DNA from: Paraburkholderia rhizosphaerae
Lineage (GTDB): Bacteria; Pseudomonadota; Gammaproteobacteria; Burkholderiales; Burkholderiaceae
Reading direction: 5' to 3'
Assembly: GCF_004366595.1 (NCBI RefSeq)
Contig: NZ_SORE01000004.1
Span: 124,001-188,000, forward strand
Length of the DNA stretch: 64,000 bases
In this document: positions 36,149 to 46,300 of the stretch, piece by piece
Position numbering within the stretch: the stretch's first letter is position 1
Layout of the letters: each line of letters opens with the position of its first letter
Position numbers and translations under genes: made by a program
Notes under the pieces: generated by a model
Database searches by the model: none
What the model was told of the DNA's origin: nothing
Seen by the model: the letters and a program-made list of their open reading frames with translations, nothing else

Positions 36149-36568
36149 ATGAACGCAGACGATCCGAAAACCACCCCGTACCCCGTGCAGAAAGACGACG
36201 CCGACTGGCGCAAGCAGCTGTCCGAGACCGAGTACCAGGTGACCCGCCACGCGGCGACCGAGCGCCCGTTCACCGGTCGCTACTGGGACCACTGGGATCG
36301 CGGCATCTACGATTGCGTCGCTTGCGGCACGCCGCTGTTCGAATCCGATACGAAGTTCGACGCGGGCTGCGGCTGGCCAAGCTACTTCAAGCCGATCAAC
36401 GGCGAAGTGATCGAAGAGCTCACCGACCGCTCGCATGGCATGCTGCGCATCGAAGTGCGCTGCAAGAATTGCGGCTCGCATCTGGGCCACGTGTTCGAGG
36501 ATGGTCCGGCGCCCACCGGTTTGCGCTACTGCATCAATTCGGCTGCGTTACAATTCGACCCGAAATAA
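36149..36568 (+). CDS. msrB: Peptide-methionine (R)-S-oxide reductase
   Basis: 139 aa. Reduces methionine-R-sulphoxide in oxidised proteins. Zinc ligands lie in the CVAC and CKNC pairs (near residues 51-54 and 100-103). [21 protein letters not shown] and the catalytic Cys in RYCINS near 129 are all present. The ATG is preceded by AGGACGAG. It probably shares a transcript with selO upstream; both protect against oxidation. Confidence 0.96.
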   Translation: MNADDPKTTPYPVQKDDADWRKQLSETEYQVTRHAATERPFTGRYWDHWDRGIYDCVACGTPLFESDTKFDAGCGWPSYFKPINGEVIEELTDRSHGMLRIEVRCKNCGSHLGHVFEDGPAPTGLRYCINSAALQFDPK

Positions 36569-36601
36569 CCCGGCCGATGCAACATTGAAGCGGCGGCTGA
36601 A

Positions 36602-36633
36602 CGGCTAACCGACGGTTCACCGGCGGTTAGCCG
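36602..36633 (+). terminator. GC-rich hairpin after msrB
   Basis: A 9-bp stem (CGGCTAACC with its complement) and 14-base loop, with an alternative overlapping GCGGCGGCT pairing, lie 34 bases after the msrB stop. There is no T run, so it may be an attenuator or weak terminator rather than a full one. Confidence 0.4.
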
Positions 36634-36744
36634 CCGCCGCGACACATCGGCGAATGACTGAATGCCTGCCAGGCCGCCCTTACTGCAACGCGCTCGGCGA
36701 TGCGCGCACAATGTGCGCTTCACTCCCGGATTCCCGACCTGACA

Positions 36745-37275
36745 ATGAAATTCCTGTTCGATCTGTTCCCGATCATCCTGTTCTTTATTGCGTTCAAGAT
36801 CTGGGGCATTTTCACCGCGACCGCGGTGGCGATCGGCGCGACGCTGGTGCAGATTGCGTGGGTGGCGTTCCGCCATCGCAAGGTCGATCCGATGCTGTGG
36901 ATCAGCCTCGGCGTCGTCACCGTGTTCGGCGGCGCGACGCTCGTGCTGCACAACGACACGTTCATCAAATGGAAGCCGACCGTGCTCTACTGGGCGTTTT
37001 CGGTCGTGCTGATCGTGTCGCAATTCGCGTTCAGCAAGAACCTGATCGAAGCGATGATGGGCAAGCAGATCACACTGCCGCATCGGATCTGGGGGCATCT
37101 GAATATCGTCTGGGCGGTGTTCTTCGTGCTGCTCGGCATTCTGAATCTGATCGTTGCGTACCACTTCTCGACCGACGCATGGGTGAACTTCAAGCTGTTC
37201 GGCGCGACCGGCTGCCTGCTCGTGTTTATTGTCGGACAGAGCCTGTGGCTCGCGAAATATATGAAAGAAGAGTGA
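36745..37275 (+). CDS. yciB: Inner-membrane septation/intracellular septation protein A (YciB)
   Basis: 176 aa with five to six transmembrane helices. [19 protein letters not shown] opens the protein, and [36 protein letters not shown] and [10 protein letters not shown] at the end are family hallmarks (IspZ/YciB). In E. coli YciB links envelope synthesis and cell division. The start is the ATG giving MKFLFDLFP; a frame extending 15 codons earlier is unsupported. A BolA gene follows one base after its stop codon, implying translational coupling. Confidence 0.93.
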   Translation: MKFLFDLFPIILFFIAFKIWGIFTATAVAIGATLVQIAWVAFRHRKVDPMLWISLGVVTVFGGATLVLHNDTFIKWKPTVLYWAFSVVLIVSQFAFSKNLIEAMMGKQITLPHRIWGHLNIVWAVFFVLLGILNLIVAYHFSTDAWVNFKLFGATGCLLVFIVGQSLWLAKYMKEE

Positions 37276-37276
37276 C

Positions 37277-37600
37277 ATGAGCACCGACGCATTCCTCCAT
37301 GCCACGCCCGCCGAGCGCGCTGCGTTGATCGAAGCGCGCCTCGCCACGGCGCTCGCGCCGGTCGAATCGATCGCGGTTCGCGACGACAGTGCGCAGCACG
37401 CGGGCCACGCCGGCGCGGCCGCCGGCGGTCACTTCAGCGTGACGATCGTCGCCGCCGCGTTCGCGGGCAAGCCGCGGGTGGCCCGCCATCGCATGGTGTA
37501 TGATGCGCTGGCCGACGCCATGCAGCGCGGCATTCACGCACTGGCAATCACCGCTTACACGCCGGAAGAATTCAGGCGGCTGCCGCGTCAGGCCGGATAA
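37277..37600 (+). CDS. BolA-family protein
   Basis: 107 aa. ALIEARLATALAP, then GHFSVTIVAAAFAGKPRVARHRMVYDAL, contains the BolA class-II KH-like fold with the conserved RHRMVYDAL segment and its invariant His. The His-rich loop QHAGHAGAAAGGH is longer than usual and could bind metal or an Fe-S cluster with a monothiol glutaredoxin, as in other BolA proteins. It starts one base after the yciB stop codon with GAAAGAAG upstream. The subtype is not certain. Confidence 0.92.
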   Translation: MSTDAFLHATPAERAALIEARLATALAPVESIAVRDDSAQHAGHAGAAAGGHFSVTIVAAAFAGKPRVARHRMVYDALADAMQRGIHALAITAYTPEEFRRLPRQAG

Positions 37601-37778
37601 GCGTTGCCGATACGCTCGCAGACAAGCCGCGCAAACACGTCACGCAGATAAGCCACACATAAGCCACGCAGATGAGTTTGTGAGTCGATCCAATTGGCCG
37701 CCGCTGCGATTCACCACGTTCGCCCCGTTTTCGACCATCCATTACGTTAGCCCCCCATTTAGCCCGTTAGGAACCTCC

Positions 37779-38561
37779 ATGACCTTGAAAAATGCCCGCT
37801 ACTGGGTCTTGCTGGCCGCGTGCGCCGCTGCGCCCGCATTTGCGCAGAACGTCGCCGTCGTAAATGGCACGCCGATTCCGAAAGCACGCGCCGATGCGCT
37901 GGTTCAGCAACTGGTGGCACAAGGTCAACAGGATTCCCCGCACCTCGAACAAGCGGTGCGCGAAGAACTGATCAACCGCGAGATTCTGATGCAGGAGGCG
38001 ATCCGCCGCGGCATCCCCGCGCGCCCGGATGTCAAGGCGCAAATCGCGGTCGCGCAGCAGACCGTCGTGCTGCGCGCGCTGATCGAAGACTTCGTGAAGC
38101 ACAACCAGCCGACCGACGCGGAAGTGAAGGCGAAATACGACGAGCTCGTCAAGGAAGCGGGCAGCGGCAAGGAATATCACCTGCACCATATCCTCGTCGA
38201 CAACGAGCAGCAGGCGAAGGATCTGATCGCGAAGATCAAGGGCGGCGCGAGCTTCGAAGACCTCGCGAAGCAATATTCGAAGGACCCGGGCTCGGCGAAG
38301 AATGGCGGCGACCTCGACTGGTCGGATCCGAAGGCCTATGTGCCGGAATTCGCGGAGGCGGCCGAGAAGCTGCAGAAGGGCCAGATGACCGACACGCCGG
38401 TGCACACGCAGTTCGGCTGGCACATCATCCGCGTCGACGATACGCGCGAAACCCCGCCGCCGCCGCTCGACCAGGTGAAGGCGCAGATCGTTCAGCAGAT
38501 GCAGCAGGAAAAGCTGCAGGCGTTCGAAGAAAGCCTGCGCAAGAACGCGAAGATTCAATAA
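37779..38561 (+). CDS. Periplasmic parvulin-type peptidyl-prolyl isomerase
   Basis: 260 aa PpiC/SurA-like foldase. A signal peptide ends AAPAFA (residue 22). Residues 23-125 form a helical chaperone arm and 130-235 the rotamase domain: YHLHHILVDNEQQAKDL, FEDLAKQYSKDPGSAKNGGDL and FGWHIIRVDD. ATG at 37779 follows TAGGAAC. It closes the plus-strand series selO-msrB-yciB-bolA and ends in a strong terminator. It is shorter than the second parvulin in the window, PpiD. Confidence 0.94.
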   Translation: MTLKNARYWVLLAACAAAPAFAQNVAVVNGTPIPKARADALVQQLVAQGQQDSPHLEQAVREELINREILMQEAIRRGIPARPDVKAQIAVAQQTVVLRALIEDFVKHNQPTDAEVKAKYDELVKEAGSGKEYHLHHILVDNEQQAKDLIAKIKGGASFEDLAKQYSKDPGSAKNGGDLDWSDPKAYVPEFAEAAEKLQKGQMTDTPVHTQFGWHIIRVDDTRETPPPPLDQVKAQIVQQMQQEKLQAFEESLRKNAKIQ

Positions 38562-38633
38562 CGCGCGGCTTTCGACGTCTGCGGCAGTCCGGTTGAACCG
38601 GGCTGTCAGGGCCGCCCAGGCCTGCAACGAAGA

Positions 38634-38664
38634 CCCCATGCTCCCCGCAGCATGGGGTTTTTTC
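38634..38664 (+). terminator. Terminator after the parvulin gene
   Basis: A 9-bp stem (CCCCATGCT with its complement) and 6-base loop are followed by six T and then CTTT. Strong Rho-independent form. Confidence 0.9.
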
Positions 38665-38947
38665 TTTGCGGTGACGCAACGTCAACCTTACGTTTTTCAA
38701 ACAACACCAAACAATTTTCTAAAGCTGGTCAACCAGTCGGCCGTTATAACCGTTTGCCTTTTTACTCAATATTTGCACACATGGAACCGGCGACGGGTCC
38801 GCTGCGTAATGTCGAAAGGAACACAATGCGGCCGGGCCGGACCCATGCGTATAAAAAGTTTGCAAAGGATTCAATGCACTGCTGCGGAGACAGCGCCTCG
38901 ATTTCGAGGTCGTAGCGGAACAGTGCGAATCCCCCATTATTCGATCC
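38665..38947. other. AT-richer leader of the mprF operon
   Basis: No gene. The stretch 38690-38790 is less GC-rich than the flanks and should contain the promoter of mprF. Overlapping small frames lack ribosome sites. The mprF start itself has no strong Shine-Dalgarno sequence. Confidence 0.5.
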
Positions 38948-41563
38948 ATGGCTGACACAGTCTCATCCGGCCTCGACCGCGTTCTCGCACGCGTGAGGCG
39001 CCTGCCCGGCGCACAGCATTGGCGCCGCTGCGTCGTACCGGCCTGCGCGCTCGGGGTTTGCGCGCTGCTGCTGCTTGTCCTCCAGCATTTGTCGCAAACC
39101 GTCGATTACCGGTCGGTGGTGGTCCAGTTGTGCCACCTGTCCGCCCCCGAATGGGCGGGTGCGCTCGGCGCAACCGCGGTTAGCTATGTCGCGCTCGTCG
39201 GGCGCGATGCGGTCGGCTTGCGCTATGTCGGCGCGACAGTGCCGCGCATACCGCTTTGGGTCGGCGCGACGGTCGGTTCCGCACTGGGCAACGTCACCGG
39301 ATTTGGCGCGCTGACCGGCGGCGCGGTGCGCTGCCGGGTGTACGGCGTGGCCGGCGTCACGCCGGTGCAGGTCGGCCAGATGACGGTATTCACCAGCGTC
39401 ACGCTAGCACTCGCTCTCGCGCTGATGACCGCAGCCGGCATGCTGGCCAGCGCCGGCACACTCTCCGGCATGATCGGGCTCGCGCCGGGCACGCTGCGCA
39501 TGATCGGCGCGGCGGTGCTCGCGGGTTTCGCGGTGCTGATCGTCGCTTGCCGCGCGACGCCCACGCGCGTGCAGCTGACCCAACGCTTCTCGCTCACGTT
39601 CACGGTGCCGGCACGCCGCGATCTGATCGCTCAACTCGCGCTCGCGGTCGCCGACGTGGTGGCCGCGAGCGTCGCGCTGTGGACGCTGTTGCCGCACGGG
39701 GGCGCACATGTCGGCTTCGGTCAGTTCCTGACGGTTTATGCGGCCGCGATGCTGCTCGGCCTGATCGGACACACGCCGGGCGGCGTCGGCGTGTTCGAGG
39801 CGGCGATGGTCTGCGTGCTCGGCGCGAGCGTGCCGACGCCGCAGATGCTGGCCGCGCTGCTCGCCTATCGCGCGATCTATTTCGGGGTGCCGCTCGTGCT
39901 GTCCGCCGGCGTGCTCGCTGCTTTCGAGGGACGCGCGCAGCAGGCGGCGCGTGCATCGGCGCTCGCGCAACGTGGCGCAAAGAGCGTGTCGCAACTGGCG
40001 CCGCTGTTTCTCGCGATCTGCACGTTCGTGGTCGGCAGCATGCTCGTCATTTCGGGCGCGACGCCCGCGTTTTCAAAGCGCATCGCAATCCTGCAAACGG
40101 TGTTGCCGCTTTGGGTGATGGAAAGCTCACAGATGCTGGCGAGCCTGTTCGGCGTGCTGTTGCTGTTCGTCGCGCGCGGGCTGCTGAGGCGTCTGGATGC
40201 CGCGTGGTGGCTCGCGCTGATGATCGCGGCGCTGAACCTCGGCTTGTCGCTGGCGAAGGGGCTCGCGTTCGTTGAAACGGGCGTGCTGTGCGTACTGATC
40301 GTGCTGCTGATCGCGACGCGCGAGCGCTTTAACCGCCATTCGTCGCTGTTCGCAGAGCGCTTTACGCCCGGATGGCTCGCATCGGTCGGCATGGTGATCG
40401 CGCTCGCGGTCTGGATCTTTCTGTTCGCGTTTCGCGACGTCGAGTATTCGCATCATCTGTGGTGGCAATTTGCGTTCGACGAGCGCGCGCCACGCGCGCT
40501 GCGCGCGACGCTCGGCGCAAGCCTGTTTGCGGCGGCGCTCGCGTGCTGGCAGTTGCTGCGCCCGGCTGCCGGGCGCTTCGAAAAACCCGCTGAAGGCGAT
40601 CTGATCGAAGCGGCCGGCGTCGTGCGCGCGCAGGAACGCAGCGACGCCGTGCTCGCGATGATGGGCGACAAGAGCTTCCTGTTCTCCGAGTCGCGCAACG
40701 CTTTCCTGATGTACGCGAAACGCGGACGCACGTGGGCTGCGCTGCACGACCCGGTCGGCCCGCGCAGCGAATGGCCGGCGCTGATTCAACGTTTTGTCGC
40801 GCTGGCGCACGCGCATGGCGGCCGCGCGGCGTTCTACCAGGTGCGCGCGGATGCATTGCCGCTCTATCTGGACGCGGGGCTCACGCTGATGAAGCTCGGC
40901 GAAGAAGCGCATATCGCGTTGCCCGCGTTCGAACTGAAAGGCTCGCATCGCGCGCATCTTCGCTATGCGCTCAAGCGCGGCGAACGCGACGGCTTCTCGA
41001 TCGAAGTGATCGAAGCCGCGCGCGTGCCGGACGCGTTGCCCGTGCTGCGCGAGATATCCGACGCGTGGCTCGCAAGCCGCGTCGCGCGCGAGAAAAGCTT
41101 TTCGGTTGCGGCGTTCACGGCCAGTTATCTTGCCGCGCAATCGGTGATGCTGTTGCGCCAGCACGGCGAGCCGCTTGCGTTCGTCACGTTCATGACCACG
41201 GATCTCAATACCGAAGCGACGGTAGGCGTGATGCGCCACCTGCCGGGCGCTTCGCCCTATGCAATGGAATATCTGTTCACGCAGCTCGCGCTACATCTGA
41301 AAAGCGCGGGATTTGGCTCGCTGAGCCTCGGGGTCGCGCCGCTGTCGGGGATGCGTCCGACGCCGCTCGCGTCGCCATGGCATCGCGGCGCGGCGCTCGC
41401 GTGGCGCTTCGGCGGCTGGTTCTACAACTTCCGCGGGTTGCGCGGCTTCAAGGACAAGTTCCAGCCGCGCTGGGAGCCGCGCTATCTGGCGGCATCGGGA
41501 TCGATGAGCGTGTTCCTCACGCTCGCGGATCTGTCGCGGCTTGCCGGAGGGGCGCGGTCGTGA
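38948..41563 (+). CDS. mprF: Bifunctional phosphatidylglycerol lysyltransferase/flippase
   Basis: 871 aa. The N-terminal two thirds form about 13-14 membrane helices, including the flippase domain with GNVTGFGALTGGAVRCRVYG near residue 115 and HTPGGVGVFEAAMV near 275. The C-terminal cytosolic synthase (about 545-865) carries SFLFSESRNAFLMYAKRGRTW, LKGSHRAHLRYALKRGERDG and YNFRGLRGFKDKFQPRWEPRY. It transfers an amino acid, usually lysine, from tRNA to phosphatidylglycerol and flips the product, lowering surface charge and aiding resistance to cationic peptides and acid. Its stop overlaps the start of a VirJ/AcvB gene by four bases. Confidence 0.94.
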   Translation: MADTVSSGLDRVLARVRRLPGAQHWRRCVVPACALGVCALLLLVLQHLSQTVDYRSVVVQLCHLSAPEWAGALGATAVSYVALVGRDAVGLRYVGATVPRIPLWVGATVGSALGNVTGFGALTGGAVRCRVYGVAGVTPVQVGQMTVFTSVTLALALALMTAAGMLASAGTLSGMIGLAPGTLRMIGAAVLAGFAVLIVACRATPTRVQLTQRFSLTFTVPARRDLIAQLALAVADVVAASVALWTLLPHGGAHVGFGQFLTVYAAAMLLGLIGHTPGGVGVFEAAMVCVLGASVPTPQMLAALLAYRAIYFGVPLVLSAGVLAAFEGRAQQAARASALAQRGAKSVSQLAPLFLAICTFVVGSMLVISGATPAFSKRIAILQTVLPLWVMESSQMLASLFGVLLLFVARGLLRRLDAAWWLALMIAALNLGLSLAKGLAFVETGVLCVLIVLLIATRERFNRHSSLFAERFTPGWLASVGMVIALAVWIFLFAFRDVEYSHHLWWQFAFDERAPRALRATLGASLFAAALACWQLLRPAAGRFEKPAEGDLIEAAGVVRAQERSDAVLAMMGDKSFLFSESRNAFLMYAKRGRTWAALHDPVGPRSEWPALIQRFVALAHAHGGRAAFYQVRADALPLYLDAGLTLMKLGEEAHIALPAFELKGSHRAHLRYALKRGERDGFSIEVIEAARVPDALPVLREISDAWLASRVAREKSFSVAAFTASYLAAQSVMLLRQHGEPLAFVTFMTTDLNTEATVGVMRHLPGASPYAMEYLFTQLALHLKSAGFGSLSLGVAPLSGMRPTPLASPWHRGAALAWRFGGWFYNFRGLRGFKDKFQPRWEPRYLAASGSMSVFLTLADLSRLAGGARS

Positions 41564-43152
41564 AGGTTATCGTTCTGGCTCGCGCGGCGTGTTGTCGTGC
41601 AGCGAAGCTTGTGCGCCGCGCGACGGCGGGCTTCCGCTTTCTTCCCGGTGAATCTATCGCGTCGGGTCTGTCGGGTGCGTGCTTCGCTTCCGGTGCTTCT
41701 CCTGTCGCATCCCGCGCGCGCGCCACACTGACCACACTGCTCGCGCTCGCGTCGCTCGGAGCGCTGGTTGCGCCCGCCGCGCACGCGCAAACCGTCGCGT
41801 CGGTGTCGGGCGGCCGTTATGGCGACGTCGCGGTGACAAAGCCCGCAGGCGACATGCACGGCTTTGTCGTGCTGTTCTCCGACGCGCGTGGCTGGACGCC
41901 GTCCGACCAGCAGGCGGCCGACGCGCTCGCCCGCGACGGTGCGCTCGTCGTCGGTGTGGATACGCGGCTGTACGCAGCGAAGCTCGCCACAGCGAGACAC
42001 GAAAGCTGCCACAACCTGTATAGCGATGCCGAGGACATCGGGCACCAGCTTGAACGGCAAGTGCAATCGAGCCGCTACTTCTCGCCGATCCTGGCCGGCA
42101 CCGGCGAAGGCGCGCTGCTTGCCGAACGCGCACTCGCACAGGCGCCGGCGAATACGATCGGCGGCGCGGTGTCGCTCGATCCGAACGGCACACTCGATGC
42201 GCGCTTTGCGCCCTGCCCGGCCGATCCGGGCCTGAGCCGCGGCACGGGTCTGCCGGGCTTTCTCGCGCAGGGCGTGACGAGCGCGGAGCGCGGCGTCGGC
42301 GCGTCATCGGTCGCGGCGGCTCCCGCCACAGCCGCCACTGCGACTATCCGTGCGAACGCGAACGTCACGCGTCGCACATTTGCGGCCGGCATGACAAAGG
42401 CGGCGCGTCTTGCCGCGCTGACCGAACCGCATCTGAGCGCCGGCGCGTCAAGCGAGGAGGACGTGTCGGATTTGCCGCTGATCGAATTGCCCGCGGCTCA
42501 TCCGACGGACATGCTCGCCATCGTGATCTCGGGTGACGGCGGTTGGCGCGATCTCGACAAGACGATTGCCGAATCGTTGCAGAGACAAGGGGTTTCGGTA
42601 ATCGGCTGGGACGCGTTGCGCTACTTCTGGAGTGAGAAGACGCCTGCGCAGACAAGCCACGACCTGGCGCGCGTGCTTCAGACTTATGGCTCGCGTTGGC
42701 ATGCACGTGACATTGCGCTCGTCGGCTATTCGTTCGGCGCGGATGTGATGCCGTTCGCGTACAACCGGTTACCGGCCGCATTGCGCGCGAAGGTCTCGTT
42801 CGTGTCGCTGCTTGGCTTCGCGCCTGATGCCGATTTTCAGATCCGCGTGACCGGCTGGCTCGGCATGCCGGCGAGCGATAAAGCGCTGCAGGTAAAACCC
42901 GAGCTGGCGAAGATGCCGCCCGCGATCATCCAGTGCGTGTATGGCGAGAAAGAGGAAGATACGCTGTGCCCGTCGCTGACGAAGACGGGCATTGAACTCG
43001 TGCGCACGCCGGGAGATCACCATTTCGGCGGAAACTACGATGCGCTCGCGAAGCACATTGTGGAGAGCTGGAAGAAGCAGATTGCGGTGCGCGCCGCGGC
43101 AGCGGCAGCGGCAAGCGGTGCAGCGGCAAGCGGGCTAGCGTCGCGCGGCTAG
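41560..43152 (+). CDS. VirJ/AcvB-family protein, probable aminoacyl-phosphatidylglycerol hydrolase
   Basis: 530 aa. A basic and hydrophobic N terminus ending VAPAAHAQ near residue 70 suggests export. Two alpha/beta-hydrolase-like halves follow. The first (about 75-230) has GFVVLFSDARGW and a degenerate elbow GTGEG. The second (about 315-510) has LAIVISGDGGWRDLDK, the nucleophile elbow GYSFGAD and GDHHFGG with the catalytic His. The start is GTG overlapping the mprF stop (GTGA) with GGAGG upstream, so translation is coupled. In Rhizobium and Agrobacterium the equivalent lpiA-atvA/acvB pair makes and degrades lysyl-phosphatidylglycerol; the same role is inferred here. Confidence 0.9.
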   Translation: MKVIVLARAACCRAAKLVRRATAGFRFLPGESIASGLSGACFASGASPVASRARATLTTLLALASLGALVAPAAHAQTVASVSGGRYGDVAVTKPAGDMHGFVVLFSDARGWTPSDQQAADALARDGALVVGVDTRLYAAKLATARHESCHNLYSDAEDIGHQLERQVQSSRYFSPILAGTGEGALLAERALAQAPANTIGGAVSLDPNGTLDARFAPCPADPGLSRGTGLPGFLAQGVTSAERGVGASSVAAAPATAATATIRANANVTRRTFAAGMTKAARLAALTEPHLSAGASSEEDVSDLPLIELPAAHPTDMLAIVISGDGGWRDLDKTIAESLQRQGVSVIGWDALRYFWSEKTPAQTSHDLARVLQTYGSRWHARDIALVGYSFGADVMPFAYNRLPAALRAKVSFVSLLGFAPDADFQIRVTGWLGMPASDKALQVKPELAKMPPAIIQCVYGEKEEDTLCPSLTKTGIELVRTPGDHHFGGNYDALAKHIVESWKKQIAVRAAAAAAASGAAASGLASRG

Positions 43153-43376
43153 AGCGACGAAGATCGAAGACAGCGCGTGCGCGTCGCGGATAGCGAGCGT
43201 GGACCTCCTCGACACCCCACCGGCATCGGAGCGGCGCCACGAGCGTAGCGCCGCTGGCGTCGCGCACACAGCACATTGAGCACATCGGATTCGCGCCGCG
43301 TCATACGCCAGACCTGCGGGATCACGCGCCAAGCTCGAGACGCGCGCCGTCGCCCACGCGCGCCCATACCCTCCGC

Positions 43377-46300
43377 TTACCCCAACCAACGACGCGCGTT
43401 CTGGAACACCCGCATCCACGGACTGCCGTCGCCGTGCGCAGCCGACCATTGAGCCGGCGCCCAGCTCATCTGCACCGTGCGATGCACGCGCTCGGTGTGC
43501 GGCATCAACACCGTAAAGCGGCCATCCGGCGTTGTCACCGACGTGATGCCGTCCGGCGATCCGTTCGGGTTGAACGGGTACTGCCCGGTCGGCAAACCGC
43601 GATGGTCGACGAAACGCATCGCGACCGCCACACGCGACGCGTCGCCTTGCTGCGAAAAGTCCGCAAAGCCTTCGCCGTGCGCGACCGCCACCGGAATGCG
43701 CGAGCCTTCCATGCCGGCAAAGAAGATCGACGGCGACGCCTGCACTTCAACTAGCGAGAAACGCGCCTCGAATTTCTCCGACTTGTTGCGTGTGAACTTC
43801 GGCCATGCATCGGCACCCGGGATCATCGACGCGAGACTGCTCATCATCTGGCAGCCGTTGCAGATACCCAGCGCAAACGTGTCCTTGCGATCGAAGAACG
43901 CGGCGAACATATCCGCCAACTGCGCATTGAAGCGGATCGTCTTCGCCCAGCCCTCGCCTGCGCCCAGCACGTCGCCGTATGAGAAACCACCGCACGCGAC
44001 CGCGCCCGCGAAGTCGGCGAGCGACGCGCGGCCCGCGAGCAGATCGCTCATATGCACGTCGTGCGCGTCGAAACCGGCGCGATCGAACGCATACGCGGTT
44101 TCGAGGTGCGAATTGACGCCCTGCTCGCGCAAAATCGCGACGCGTGGCCGCGTGCCCTTGCTGATAAACGGCGCGGCAACGTCTTCCGACAGATCGAAGC
44201 TCAGATGCGGCGTGATGCCCGGATCGGCGGCGTCGAGCAGTGCATCGTATTCGGCGTCCGCGCACGCCGGGTTATCGCGCAAGCGTGAGATGCGCCAGCT
44301 CACCTCGCTCCACGCACGCTGCAATTCGACGCGCGGCGCTTCATAGATCTTCTTCGCGTCGCGATAGATTTCGAGCGCGTCGCGCTCGTTCGGCTTGCCG
44401 ATCACATGCGCGCATGCCGACAGGCCGTATTCGCGCAGCGTCGCGAGCACCGCGTCGCGTTCGCTCGCGAGCACCTGCACGACCGCGCCCAGCTCTTCGC
44501 TAAACAGCGCACGCAGTGTGCGGTCTTCGCGCCGGCCGCTGGTCTGCTTCGCCCAGTCTTTCGCATCGCCGTAGTCGAACTCGTGATTCGGGTCGAGCGT
44601 CAGCATGTCGACGTTCAGCGACACGCCGACGTGCCCGGCAAACGCCATTTCACACACGGTCGCCCACAGGCCGCCGTCCGAGCGGTCGTGGTACGCGAGC
44701 AGCTTGCCTGCGCCGTTCAACGTCTGGATCGCGTCGAAGAATTGCTTCAGGTCTTGTGGCGCATCGACGTCCGGTACCGAGTCGCCGACCTGCTGCGTGA
44801 CCTGCGCGAGAATGCTGCCGCCCAGCCGGTTCTTGCCGCGGCCGAGGTCGATCGCGATCAGCACGGTATCCAGCGCGCGGCCGGCTTCGTCGGTCGTGCG
44901 CAGTTGCGGCGTCAGATGCTTGCGCACGTCGTCGACCGGCGCGAATGCGGAAATGATCAGCGACACCGGCGCGACGACTTCCTTCGCGACGCCATCGTCA
45001 TTCCACTTGGTGCGCATCGACAGCGAATCCTTGCCGACCGGAATGCCGATGCCAAGCGCCGGGCACAGCTCCATGCCGATTGCCTTCACCGTGTCGTACA
45101 GCGCCGCGTCTTCGCCGGGGCTGCCGCACGCGGCCATCCAGTTCGCCGACAGCTTCAGCTTGTCGAGCGATGCAATCGGCGCCGCCGCGATATTCGTCAC
45201 CGCTTCGCCGACCGCCATGCGGCCCGATGCAGGCGCGTCGATCACCGCGAGCGGCGTACGCTCCGCCATCGTCATCGCTTCGCCGTGGAAGCCCGCGTAG
45301 TCCATCGTCGTGATCGCGCAGTCGGCGACGGGCACCTGCCACGGACCGACCATCTGGTCGCGCACGGTCGCGCCACCGACCGAACGGTCGCCGATCGTGA
45401 TCAGAAACGACTTGCTCGCGACCGTCGGATGACGCAGCACGCTGGTCGCGACTTCGGCCAGCGATACGTGCGTCAGTTCCACCGGGGGCAGCGCGACCGA
45501 CTCGCGCTTGACATCGCGATGCATGCGCGGCGCCTTGCCGAGCAGCACTTCCATCGGCATATCGACCGGCTGATGCGCGTTCGCGTCGCGTTCTTCGGCG
45601 TCGGTCAGCTTTAGCTGACGCTCGACGGTCGCGGTGCCGACCACCGCAAACGGGCACCGTTCGCGATCGCAGATCGCTTCGAACTTCGGCAGATCGGACG
45701 GTGCGATCGCGAGCACATAGCGCTCCTGTGCCTCGTTCGACCAGATCTCGCGCGGCGAGAGCCCGCTCTCTTCCAGCGGCACCTTGCGCAATTCGAAATG
45801 CGCGCCCTTGTCCGCACCATCGACGAGTTCCGGAAACGCATTCGACAGGCCGCCCGCGCCGACGTCGTGAATGCTCAGGATCGGATTGCGCTCGCCGAGT
45901 TGCCAGCATGCGTTGATCACTTCCTGCGCGCGCCGCTCGATTTCCGGGTTGCCGCGCTGGACCGAATCGAAGTCGAGTTCCGCGGTATTCGTGCCGGTCG
46001 CCATCGAGCTGGCCGCGCCGCCGCCCATGCCGATGCGCATGCCGGGACCGCCCAGTTGAATCAGCAATGAGCCTTCTGGCAGATCGTGCTTATGCGTATG
46101 CGCGTCCGAGATATTGCCGATGCCGCCCGCGATCATGATCGGCTTGTGATACCCGCGCACGCGTCCGGTGACGTTCTGCTCGTACGTACGGAAGTAACCG
46201 CCGAGATTCGGGCGGCCGAATTCGTTGTTGAACGCGGCGCCGCCGAGCGGGCCGTCGATCATGATCTGCAACGGCGATGCGATGCGGTCCGGACGGCCGT

